The translations under genes were made by a program, and so were the position numbers. DNA of 64,000 nt, from the NCBI GenBank assembly GCA_937625935.1, contig OW569386.1, positions 124,001 to 188,000 of the forward strand, read 5' to 3'. The notes beneath the pieces were generated by a model, which had not been told where the DNA came from, did no database searches, and saw only the letters and a program-made list of their open reading frames with translations. The stretch is from Tetramitus jugosus (lineage: Eukaryota > Heterolobosea > Eutetramitea > Acrasida > Vahlkampfiidae). This document shows positions 1 through 9,200 of the stretch, in pieces (position 1 is the first letter of the stretch; each line of letters opens with the position of its first letter).

Positions 1-999
1 ATTATCCAACGATATGCCAAAGTGTTAAACTATCACCCTTTGATGAATGAGGAGGATTTACCCTTTTGGAAACCCTTTCTCTACAAGTTACAATCATCAG
101 TTGCGCGAAAAACTCAGAGCAACATTCTCTCTGTGATGAAGAAGGCTTGTGGCATCATTCAGGAGAGAGATATAGAGAGACAGCAGGCGGATCCTAATTA
201 CATCCCGAGAGTGCCCGTGTTTTGCTTTGATAACATTAATGCTTTGGTCGATGATAACTTGGAGACCTTACTTGATCAGTTTGAGGCCTCAAAAGATGCC
301 ACTGACAAGAGATTGTACGCCAGTATCTATACACTCAATGACGCCAAAACTTTTCATATCCTGGAAGATGAAGAAGGGTTCTCTAGAGTAAATCAGCAAA
401 TTGAAGTTAGGGATGTCAACTATGACACTGCAAAGGAATACATGAAGGAAGAAATGATTTTAGGTGAAGGATGTACAGTTGAAGATATAGATATGTTAGT
501 CGAACAGTGCTGTGGTGGTCATTTGTTGTCCATTCAAAGCATGATCTTTCTGAGAAATTCTAGAGGCTTGAATGCGGAACAGTTGGTGGCATACGATGTA
601 CACAAGATTAGTCTCAGAGCTTCCAAGTTTAACTTGGGAAGAAAACATCCCACTAGGTATGCAACAGCAGTGTGGAACTTACTCTATCGATTGTACGTGA
701 GTGAAACGGGGGCTCTTTCAGAAGATGAAGCAAAGGAAGCTCTCCAACTCGAAGTGGACAAAGAAAATATGAACATGAAGTGGAAAGAGGAATTGGTTGA
801 GGAGATTCTGGATGAGATGATCAGTAAGAACCTAATTTCTCGTGATTTACTCTCCAATAGTGTTCGGTTCCACCACAATACTGTTCGAACATATGTTCGT
901 AATCAAATTTCGGTACACGAAACCAAGTTGGCTGCTATCCTTGAAGAATCACTTCCTAAAGATGAGGAGAATGAAGGCCACCCAACCTCCAAAAAATAA
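1..999 (+). CDS. P-loop ATPase-like protein, 3' part only
   Basis: The reading frame is open from the first base, so the 5' end lies outside the window. The GTG at 22 is only an internal Val and no initiating ATG is visible. About 332 residues remain. A Walker-B-like strand (VPVFCFDNINAL, 207-242) is followed by a sensor-1-like strand (YASIYTLND, 316-342). The rest is helical and ends in a charged winged-helix-like stretch. This pattern is that of STAND or archaeal-type ATPases, but the Walker A loop would be upstream and I cannot name the family. The frame stops at 997-999 just after a run of six A. Coding-like sequence continues in another frame, so the visible C-terminus may be the product of a frameshift. 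Confidence 0.6.
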   Translation: MIQRYAKVLNYHPLMNEEDLPFWKPFLYKLQSSVARKTQSNILSVMKKACGIIQERDIERQQADPNYIPRVPVFCFDNINALVDDNLETLLDQFEASKDATDKRLYASIYTLNDAKTFHILEDEEGFSRVNQQIEVRDVNYDTAKEYMKEEMILGEGCTVEDIDMLVEQCCGGHLLSIQSMIFLRNSRGLNAEQLVAYDVHKISLRASKFNLGRKHPTRYATAVWNLLYRLYVSETGALSEDEAKEALQLEVDKENMNMKWKEELVEEILDEMISKNLISRDLLSNSVRFHHNTVRTYVRNQISVHETKLAAILEESLPKDEENEGHPTSKK

Positions 1000-1410
1000 G
1001 GAGAGTCCAACAAATGAATCAATCACCAACAAGATGTTGTTGGAGCGGATTTTCGAAACGATCGTTCGATTGAAATTACCTGACATTAATGATACGATTC
1101 AGTGGCACATTTCTCGAAACAAACAGTCGAACCAATGCCTGATTTTCTGAAACCAGTGTTAAAAGCTGTTGAAGAAGCAACAAAGTTTCATTTCAATAGG
1201 TAGAACACAACATGATTATGAGCATGCTGTACCAAAGAGAAAAAACAATACTCAGACCCAGAATCTTACATTCAGAAGGGTCACAGATTACAGAGGCATC
1301 AACAACTATTACAAATATACCATTGGTTGTTTGGTGATTCTGATCCAGAAACAGGAACCAAACACTTGTTTAACCATTTCTGATATATCAGAAGTTCGAT
1401 AAATAAATGA
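1000..1410 (+). pseudogene. Frame-broken coding remnants after the ATPase gene
   Basis: Protein-like stretches occur here in changing frames. One runs to 1150 and contains NKMLLERIFETIVRLKLPD. Another starts at an ATG near 1134 (MPDFLKPVLKAVEEATKFHF) and stops near 1200. A third, about 1222-1383, contains YHWLFGDSDPETGTKHLF. Their composition is that of real coding sequence, unlike the shadow frames of intact genes. I read them as the decayed 3' end of the upstream ATPase gene or of a neighbour. A sequence error in A-runs is the alternative. From 1410 to 1556 I see nothing beyond A/T-rich flank. Confidence 0.35.
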
Positions 1411-1556
1411 AGCCTGTAAGTAAATTTATCCGATTACAACAGCCTGAATAATCAAATATGAGCAATATGAGGTATCTAATGATACTACTAAGACAAGAAA
1501 ACATCATGAACAAGAGCGGTATACACTACTATATTCCTTTTTACACATTCCATCCC

Positions 1557-2219
1557 CTACTCCTCCAACACCATCAAATAACAATCCGGATTCTCTATTC
1601 TCTTATAAAACTTGTCCAACCGTCTCTTCTTCTCGAATCCCAACCGTTCATAGAACCGTACCGCTTCTTCATTACTCACTTGCACATGCAAATACACTTG
1701 ATCAATAGAGAGTGCCTGTTCTTGCTCCATCCGACACGCATCACGCATCACCTGTCGCATCAACATTCGACCTATACCCTGACTCCTGTACGGTGCCAAC
1801 ACTGACAATGTCATGACGTACAATCTCAAATGAGCTCTTCCATCATCTGGCAGCTGTAGATTGGGTAAATCTGGAAAACACTTGTCATGGGGCACACTTG
1901 CATTCCACTTGATGGTTTCGAGGCGACATCCCACACCTCCCACCACTAGGTCATCACTCCTTGCGAGATAGGACATACCAACGTTCACCATTTGAACATA
2001 GATGGTGTCAGAGTTGTAGGCAATGGGCAGCACCAATGAATTGATTCTCATGAGTTCTTGCATGTTGGATTTGGTGAGTGGTTCGAGATGAATCCTTGTC
2101 GTTCTTTGTTGTTCTCCTTGTTCTTCAGCAAGAGTTCTTTTTGTTGTTGTTGTTGTTGTTGACGGTGATGGTCCATTGTCCCTCATGTTGCCCCTCCTTG
2201 TGTGTGGTGTTGATTGCAA
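1557..2219 (-). CDS. NAA50: N-alpha-acetyltransferase 50 (GNAT family)
   Basis: A 220-residue GNAT acetyltransferase. Residues 1-40 are a low-complexity Ser/Thr-rich leader with a Thr tract, and the catalytic domain spans about 42-218. The LPIAY segment near 64 matches the FPVSY substrate loop of NAA50. The acetyl-CoA loop RSQGIG is at 145-150, preceded by LYVMTLSVLAPY. Then come YLHVQVSNEEAVRFYERLGFE and FYKRIE, all hallmarks of NAA50/San. NAA50 acetylates N-terminal Met followed by a hydrophobic residue and works with the ribosome-bound NatA complex. A 24-residue insert (about 105-128) is unusual for the family. A second ATG 11 codons in could be an alternative start. The MFS gene ends 83 bp upstream on the same strand. 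Confidence 0.9.
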   Translation of the reverse strand: MQSTPHTRRGNMRDNGPSPSTTTTTTKRTLAEEQGEQQRTTRIHLEPLTKSNMQELMRINSLVLPIAYNSDTIYVQMVNVGMSYLARSDDLVVGGVGCRLETIKWNASVPHDKCFPDLPNLQLPDDGRAHLRLYVMTLSVLAPYRSQGIGRMLMRQVMRDACRMEQEQALSIDQVYLHVQVSNEEAVRFYERLGFEKKRRLDKFYKRIENPDCYLMVLEE

Positions 2220-2302
2220 TATCGTTTTTCACAACTGCTGTGGTGTGATTTTTATTTTCTGGCGATGAGACAGACTCATCACAAACGTTTCCGTTTTTAT
2301 TA

Positions 2303-3952
2303 TTATGGCGCTGGGGTGAGAGGGGAGCTTCTTGCAATCGTGGTGGTGCGGTCTCCGCTACTGTTCCAATTGAGTGTAACAAGAGCAAACAGACTCAGAA
2401 TGGCACCCAGCAAGAAGGACAGACCAGGCGACTCGACTTGTGTCGAAGTCGTACCATAGGAGAAGAGTTGAGTCGCAAGAACGGATGCTACAACTTTGGA
2501 CAGAATCTGGAGAGAACTGATTGAGCCCTGTATGGCTCCCTGAATAGAATCCGGCTCAGGCGAATCAATAATCAACTTTTCATCTTGCTGTGTCGTGTTT
2601 GCCAGTTTCACAATGAGCGACTGCAACGAAGGCACAGCGAGTCCCTCCAATGAAGTAATAGGAAAGATAAAGTAAAGCATCCATCCACTCGGTATCAACG
2701 CAACTGCTATATTGATGAGAACGCTCATGCCCAGACCCAACGAAGCACAAACTTGTTCTCCAAACGCAGGTATCAACGACCGAATGACATAACCCTGAAC
2801 AAGAATCGTACAAACACCGGTAAACGTCATGAACATTCCCGAGTGAAAACTATTCCAATCAAATCTATGACGTGCATACAGCACCCACACTGTGTGGAAT
2901 GATTGTTGACAGGTTGTTAACAACACGAGAGACAAAGCCATAGGCATAATCGAGTTTCTAATCTTTGGTGTCAGGAATATGCGAAAGGATCTCAACGGAT
3001 TCAACAATATTCTCCATTGTATTGTTGCATGGTTGTTAATACTAATATTGGAAGGCGGCTTCCACGTATCTCTCAATCCAAATGTCACAAACAACGCATT
3101 GCCAAACTGTAAGATTGCCGAAATAAAGAACGGACTCTCAAAGTGCACATGAGACGATAGATAGCCACCTGTCGCAGGACCAATCGTAAATGCCAAACCA
3201 GTCGCCACACCCAACAATCCAAAATTCTGAGCTTTGGTCTTGGCGGTAGATATATCGGAAATGTACGTCAATGACAACAGTATCACATGACCACAGCAAC
3301 CACTAATCAATTTTGCCAAAAACACGACAAATAGAGAAACGTTGACTGCGGGCGTATTCAGCGATCTCATCCAATCCACTGCAGAAAATCCCAACATCAA
3401 ATAATAAATGGAAATAAAGTAGAGAAAGAAGGCCAAGGGTGTTCTCCGCCCAAATTTCCGATCACTTAATTGTCCGACAATTGGCGCCAAAAAGAGTTGA
3501 GCCAGTGAAGAGACAGAGACAATGAGACCATAGTACCTTGCACCTGCTCCTTGTTGTTGCTGTTGTAAGAGTTGAATGCTTTGATGCTGCTGATTTGTTA
3601 TTGTTGTCGTTGATGATGGTTCAACAATGAGAGAAGATGGATGATCGACCGTTAATAATAATTGAGAGATGAGATTGGGTAGGACTGGCATGCATAGACT
3701 GAGAGCTAACAGGTCCAAGAACAAGACGATGAAAATTTTCCGAAGTTCACTGGAAGAGTTGTTGATTGATGAACTGCTTGTTGTTGTTGTTGTATCATGA
3801 CTGTTGTTAATGTTGTTCATGTTGATATTGTTGTTGTTGTTGTTGTTGGGGAATAGTGGTGTAGTTGGAGTTGATGATAAAGGAGGAGTTGGAGGAGGTG
3901 ATGATGATGAGTGGGTGTTGATCAACACTGATTTTTTGTTTGTGAGTACCAT
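2303..3952 (-). CDS. Major facilitator superfamily transporter
   Basis: A 549-residue polytopic membrane protein. The first 70 residues are cytosolic and full of Ser, Pro and Asn runs. The first membrane helix (IFIVLFLDLLALSLCMPVLP, about 73-93) matches helix 1 of TetA/MFSD-type carriers. The cytoplasmic loop 2-3 motif GQLSDRKFGRR is intact, the MFS motif A. About twelve hydrophobic segments follow, with a long loop near the middle. The substrate cannot be inferred. The closest recognisable group is the TetA/MFSD10-MFSD14 branch of drug:H+ antiporter-like carriers. The start ATG at 3952 faces the CEP78-like gene across a 227-bp divergent promoter. Confidence 0.85.
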   Translation of the reverse strand: MVLTNKKSVLINTHSSSSPPPTPPLSSTPTTPLFPNNNNNNNINMNNINNSHDTTTTTSSSSINNSSSELRKIFIVLFLDLLALSLCMPVLPNLISQLLLTVDHPSSLIVEPSSTTTITNQQHQSIQLLQQQQQGAGARYYGLIVSVSSLAQLFLAPIVGQLSDRKFGRRTPLAFFLYFISIYYLMLGFSAVDWMRSLNTPAVNVSLFVVFLAKLISGCCGHVILLSLTYISDISTAKTKAQNFGLLGVATGLAFTIGPATGGYLSSHVHFESPFFISAILQFGNALFVTFGLRDTWKPPSNISINNHATIQWRILLNPLRSFRIFLTPKIRNSIMPMALSLVLLTTCQQSFHTVWVLYARHRFDWNSFHSGMFMTFTGVCTILVQGYVIRSLIPAFGEQVCASLGLGMSVLINIAVALIPSGWMLYFIFPITSLEGLAVPSLQSLIVKLANTTQQDEKLIIDSPEPDSIQGAIQGSISSLQILSKVVASVLATQLFSYGTTSTQVESPGLSFLLGAILSLFALVTLNWNSSGDRTTTIARSSPLTPAP

Positions 3953-4104
3953 CTCTCTCTGTCTAGATTGGTATTCAACACAAAGCTTTGTTCGAATGAG
4001 TGATGGTGCTTTTTGCAGATGAATTTTATTGTTGATCTTGTGAGACAGAAAACACGTCGCGCTATTTGCCCATCAAAAAGCTGTTTCAACGCCTATTTCT
4101 ACGG

Positions 4105-4113
4105 TTTCCCGCC
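4105..4113 (+). promoter_or_regulatory. E2F-like site TTTCCCGCC
   Basis: An exact match to the E2F/DP consensus TTTSSCGC lies in the divergent promoter between the MFS gene and the CEP78-like gene, 67 bp before the latter's ATG. Similar sites recur upstream of other genes here. Function is inferred from sequence only. Confidence 0.35.
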
Positions 4114-4179
4114 AGAAACTAGTTTTTGCAAGGCTCATTTTTCTTTATTTTCAAGACAAGAGTGCAAGTGGATGTTTCA

Positions 4180-5988
4180 ATGAGTAAGAGACCGGGAAGT
4201 GCAGGAAGATCGGAGGTGGTCAGTCAGACAACCGAACAGGGCAGAAAAGTTGCCAACACGATAAAGGATCTAGATTTTGCTGGACTCTATACCTACTATT
4301 GTACAAAGTATGGTTTAGAACCATTTTCTTTCATTGTCGACAATGCAGAGAGAAACATACTGGATTTAGATGTGGACATGCTACCAGAGTCTCACTGGAA
4401 ACAGATTATGGCTGCATTGATCTCAATAGGCACTGGTAGGAGCAACACTCGACTTTCTTTTAAGAGTATTTCATTGAGATGGAATGAAAGGAACGATGCG
4501 AGGCATGTAGCTGACAATAGAGCTTTCCAAACGATTAAAACTGCTGCCAGCACGATCGTAAAAGACAGTTTTGCACTGAGACACATCCAAATTACGAATG
4601 AGAACTCGAAAAAGGAGAAGAATTCCAACACTCCAAAGTTTAGGCATATTATTATGGCTAGCAAACTTGATATCAATCAAACGTTAAAATTATTGAAGGC
4701 ATTGGATTCTAATGTACCGAATACACTTCGGAAACTTGAGATGGAGGGGTTACCATTGAGTAAGCATTGTACTGCAGCCATACGAGATATCATCCGCCGC
4801 CAAGCAAAATCTCTTATACATATATCATTTCGAAATGCAAAATTGGGTGACGAAGTATTTGAGGAGATTGGAAAGGCCCTGCCCGATTGTACGAACTTGT
4901 CGAATATTCGATTATCTGGATGTTACTTAACAGAGAGGTCATTAGGATTCCTGAGCACGGTTATTCGAGAGAAGCAAGAAAGGTTAGCAACAACCGAATG
5001 GGCATGTAGTTTAAGGAATGGATCAACCTCGATTCATTCAAAAACCAAAGAACTCCCGAATTTTAAAGTTATTGATGGTTATCAGGAAGACTCCGATGAT
5101 TACGACGTGAAATCAGTTTCTCTTGATTTAAGTAACAATTTTCTCAGTGATTCAGCAGCTGTGTCACTATCAAAATTGGTAGGAAATATGATGCGAGCTT
5201 TAGATGTTAGTTACAATATCATCGGAAGTCGAGGAGTAAATACTCTTTTGGAGGCTGTTATTCATCAAAAAGAATTCATTTTAGAATCAGAGCTCCACAC
5301 TAGGTTATTAAGGTATATAGACTTGTCTCAAAACGATGGGGTTCGAGATGCAAATCCTGGAAATTTGAATATTCTCAAGTTTGCCGATATGGACTTGATC
5401 GTGACTGTCGGTACACAACTTCCAAAGCGATCAAGACCAGCAAAGAAGAAGAACATTCTTCCTCGAAGGAAGAAGGGAAAATCCCAAAAGAAACAAAAGA
5501 AGATTGGAAGAGATTCTTCCTTTGGTGAATCTGAATCCACGATGGGAGATGACGTGAGCACTGTGAGCAGCATGTTAAGTTGTGCTGCTCGTTTAGAATT
5601 GCATACAGATGATACCATCCAAGAAAAACCTGACACATGCGATGCTGAAATCATCAGACATCACGATATAGATCAACTGAAGAGAGATGCAGAGTTGATA
5701 CACTTGCGATTACTGAATCAAAAACTGTTTGAGAAAATGAAGAGTTTAAAGGAGCAAATGAAGGAACTGAAACAGAAGAAAAGAGAGCTCGAGGAAGAAA
5801 AAGCACAACAAGCACAACGGAAACATCCTGAGATTCAAAGCACAGGAAAGGTGAAAAGCGATGCCACCACTTTAATCAAACCAGGAATGAATCCAAGTAT
5901 TGAAGGTATTGAAGTGACTGAGGATCAACAATTCAATGAGGATCTCTCTGAAATTCATCGAAGGTTGTCGCAGATGTGGAGTGAATAA
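4180..5988 (+). CDS. CEP78: CEP78-like leucine-rich repeat centrosomal protein
   Basis: The frame is open from 4126 but the first ATG is at 4180, giving 602 residues. The N-terminal region (DFAGLYTYYC, then LDLDVDMLPESHWKQIM) aligns in order with the start of animal CEP78. It is followed by ribonuclease-inhibitor-type leucine-rich repeats, for example LRKLEMEGLPLS, LSNIRLSGCYLTE and RALDVSYNIIGSRG. The CEP78-specific linker is recognisable as ERLATTEWACSLR between repeats. A basic Lys/Arg stretch (about residues 430-450) and a coiled coil (about 515-560) complete the family layout. CEP78 sits at the mature centriole and acts in ciliogenesis and in control of the VPRBP E3 ligase. The gene ends in an AATAAA-like sequence over its stop codon. 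Confidence 0.75.
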   Translation: MSKRPGSAGRSEVVSQTTEQGRKVANTIKDLDFAGLYTYYCTKYGLEPFSFIVDNAERNILDLDVDMLPESHWKQIMAALISIGTGRSNTRLSFKSISLRWNERNDARHVADNRAFQTIKTAASTIVKDSFALRHIQITNENSKKEKNSNTPKFRHIIMASKLDINQTLKLLKALDSNVPNTLRKLEMEGLPLSKHCTAAIRDIIRRQAKSLIHISFRNAKLGDEVFEEIGKALPDCTNLSNIRLSGCYLTERSLGFLSTVIREKQERLATTEWACSLRNGSTSIHSKTKELPNFKVIDGYQEDSDDYDVKSVSLDLSNNFLSDSAAVSLSKLVGNMMRALDVSYNIIGSRGVNTLLEAVIHQKEFILESELHTRLLRYIDLSQNDGVRDANPGNLNILKFADMDLIVTVGTQLPKRSRPAKKKNILPRRKKGKSQKKQKKIGRDSSFGESESTMGDDVSTVSSMLSCAARLELHTDDTIQEKPDTCDAEIIRHHDIDQLKRDAELIHLRLLNQKLFEKMKSLKEQMKELKQKKRELEEEKAQQAQRKHPEIQSTGKVKSDATTLIKPGMNPSIEGIEVTEDQQFNEDLSEIHRRLSQMWSE

Positions 5989-6221
5989 ATCTCGTGTTAT
6001 TTGATTTAGTACCACATGATTTTGTGGGTATTTTTTTGGTCAGAAGTAAAAGAGGAAGAACCTTGGGAAATAAACTAATGCCAATCTAGCACCGATCGTC
6101 GTGCTTGGATAAGAAAGCATTGGTCAGTTCCAAAGACGGCACATAATTAATCGTTGCAAAGTAACTGTTATTCATGAAAGCAATAAAATCAGATTGACAG
6201 TAATCCAAGCGGACGGAAATT

Positions 6222-9200
6222 TTATTTTCGTTCTCTCGCTTTTCTGAGCAATTCATCCTTGACCCTCACCAAATAAATACTATCATCGGTCACAGCCCGT
6301 TGAATGTCAGACACCAACTTCTTCTTGGTTTTGATCTGGCTGAGGAATGTACTCTGATAGTGTGTCCATTCTGCTTCAGGCTTCTGACACAACTCCATGC
6401 ATTTCTTCACTTTCAGCATCAAGCAGACGACACGACCATAGTTGGCCAGCTTGATTGTGGGCTTCCATAGTGAAAGTTTCTCCAGATTAAACCACAGAGC
6501 TACTTCGGGACACATTGCAAGGCACCACTTTTCTATCACAATTCGTTCAAATGCATTCACAGATGCATTTTCTACCCAGAAGTGGTCAGATGTGATATGA
6601 TCAACTGGTTGATTACCTCCTCCCAGCCGTTTCATATACTTGGGAGTTGAATCAATGGATAGTTGTGGCAGTAGTTGTTTAGCATAATTCTTCACTGTCG
6701 GTTCAAATATCTGATGTATCAATTGCTCGTGTATTTTATACTTGGCGAGCAACTGGAACACAATGTCAAACAGCGCTGGAACTCCAGGATCTGGGAACGC
6801 TCTTGTGTGTTTTGTGATCAATGCTTGCAGAATCTCATTGGCCTTCACCAAGTATGAATCCGCGATCAACAACTCAAAGGAAACCTCTATCGTCGATGGT
6901 ACCATATAGTAAGCATGGACTGTGATATTCTCTGGATGAACCTCATTCAGGAATTGAATGAGGAGTTCAGATCGGACCTTTGTATTCCAATCATCAATCA
7001 TATCGAAATGTGCATAGAGTTTCTTAATCGCATCAAAGTCAGCAACCGTCTTTTGAAGAAGAAATGATTTCTTGGCGAATTCTATTGCTTGATTTCTCAT
7101 TGATTCAAACTCTTCAGTCTTTCCCTCTTGCTTCAGAATGTCAGCTTGAGCTTCACATGCACCAATGAGTTTTACCATGATATTCTTGACGTTGTTGGCT
7201 GAATTGTCATTGGGCATTGTGAGTAGTTTAGTAGCGAGCTGTATTCCTCTTTCATACTTGTTAATAGAGAATAAATAATCTAGAATATCCACCAAAATAA
7301 CTGCATTTTCACTGTTATTGTTCTCGATTCTGTCCAACAAAAAGTCACAGACGGACGATCCTTCTGTGTCAGTGGATCGGACTTGCTTAATCGCACGGAT
7401 CAATAGATTTGATACTTTGTTGGATACGTGAATAAACTCGCTGGCTCTCTTCTCATACTTAACAACATTGACGGCTTCCAAATATTTCTTTGTCTTGGCA
7501 AGTGTTACTCGTCCTTCTGTTTCCGAGTATTGTGCTGTGACATACTCGTTCGTTCTTCTGCATAAATCTAGCAAGTGTCGACAAACAAGTCTCTGAGATT
7601 TGCTTACTGACACAACTGTTGTTTCTTCAGAGTGAGCCAAAAAGATGGTAACTGGTCTACAATCGGAACACGAACAGCTCATGTGTGGTTTGTGTGCCAC
7701 AAAAGTTTGACTCTTTGTCAAAATATCTGGACTTGGTTTGCGCACTGAGATGACATCCAAAAAGTCCAAAGCAAATTCACACAATCTACAGAGGGGCTTA
7801 GAGCTGGTATGCTTTTCAAGAATGTCAGTCAATTGAATAATTACATCCAAAATTGTAAATGCATTGTCTCTCAGGTACATTCCACAATCGCTCTTGCTGT
7901 CTGCCTTTAAATCTAATTCGCCCAGTAGCATGTCGAGCGCATCATTTACAACGTCAGAATGATCAACGACTGAGAGTTTCCAAGAAATTCGGAAGCACTC
8001 CAATATGGTTGATATCAGGGGTGATCCTCTCTTGGCGATAGTAAGTTGCAAGGTCTGCTGAGCAGTATTTCTCAGTATTCGATACTTGTCAGAGTCACGT
8101 ACAAACACAGATGCACACTCACCAACAATTGAAACAGTGTTCTGATCAGTACACTTTCTGGTGCTGAGCAGATTGCAAAGTGCCTCAGAGTACTTTTCAT
8201 CCTTGGTGATCATGATTGAGCAAAAGGCTTTCATTAACGTGACGGAAGAACAACTCTTCAATCCCTCGCTTCCCAATGAGAATGCTCCCTCGACATCATC
8301 ACTCTGCGTAGAAAGCAAGAAGAGAGCGATATAGATCAACAAGTTGCCATCATCACTCGATTGACATACTTTTTGGGTAAATGGCGCGAATGAACGACTT
8401 CTGTCACTAAATAAATTATAGAGTGTGGCGAGCACATAGGTTTTGAGAGGCAAACTCATCTCGGAGCCATTTGAGAGACCAAACATGTAGTACAGCATGC
8501 CATACTTGTTCTTTAGTGACTCTACTGTAATGGGCATGAAAATTTGTTTTTTCTCAGTGCTCAATGGTATCAACTTGTCCTGTACAATTGAAATCATTTC
8601 GTCTAAAAAATCAATTGCTTCCTTTTCTACTGCAGTGAGGCGATCTTGCGACTTTGAAACGAGCTCTGATCGACGATCGGGCATTCCCAAGAAGAATTCA
8701 AATGCCTTCTTGGGTGTTGTGTTGGATTCGTTACCAACCTCGGCCACAAAGTCAATCATGGTTTCTGATAGAACGTCCTCTTCAGTCTCTAATAGGAGCT
8801 CAACATAGCATACAGCGGCAAAGATAAAGATTGCCAAATCATTCAAATTGGAAATGTTCTTTGCACAGTTCAAAGCTTCCTCTGTTCTTCGCTCTGACAA
8901 CAATAGACAAATGCCAGTAATTGTACGGTCAATTGCCCGAGCATAGTTCATTGCCTTCTCAATCTCCTTCTGTTGAATGAGAATACCCAATCGAACATCT
9001 GCAATCTCTTTCGACTCTAAGAAATTAGACACGGGTTTGCCTTCCAGCACATTCTTGATTGTCTCAGAGTGCCAACCATTTGATGCAGCATCAGCTGCAG
9101 CATCGAAATTGGCCTTTGCTTTTCCATTGGTCATTGCTTGAATAATACAACTCCAGTTGGGCAGAATCTCCTTCCAGTGTTGTCTTGTCTCATTCGACAG

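Noticed and set aside
2100-2460. Small frames on both strands between NAA50 and the MFS gene
   Set aside because: They come from CAA/GTT repeats and the overlapping ends of the two genes.
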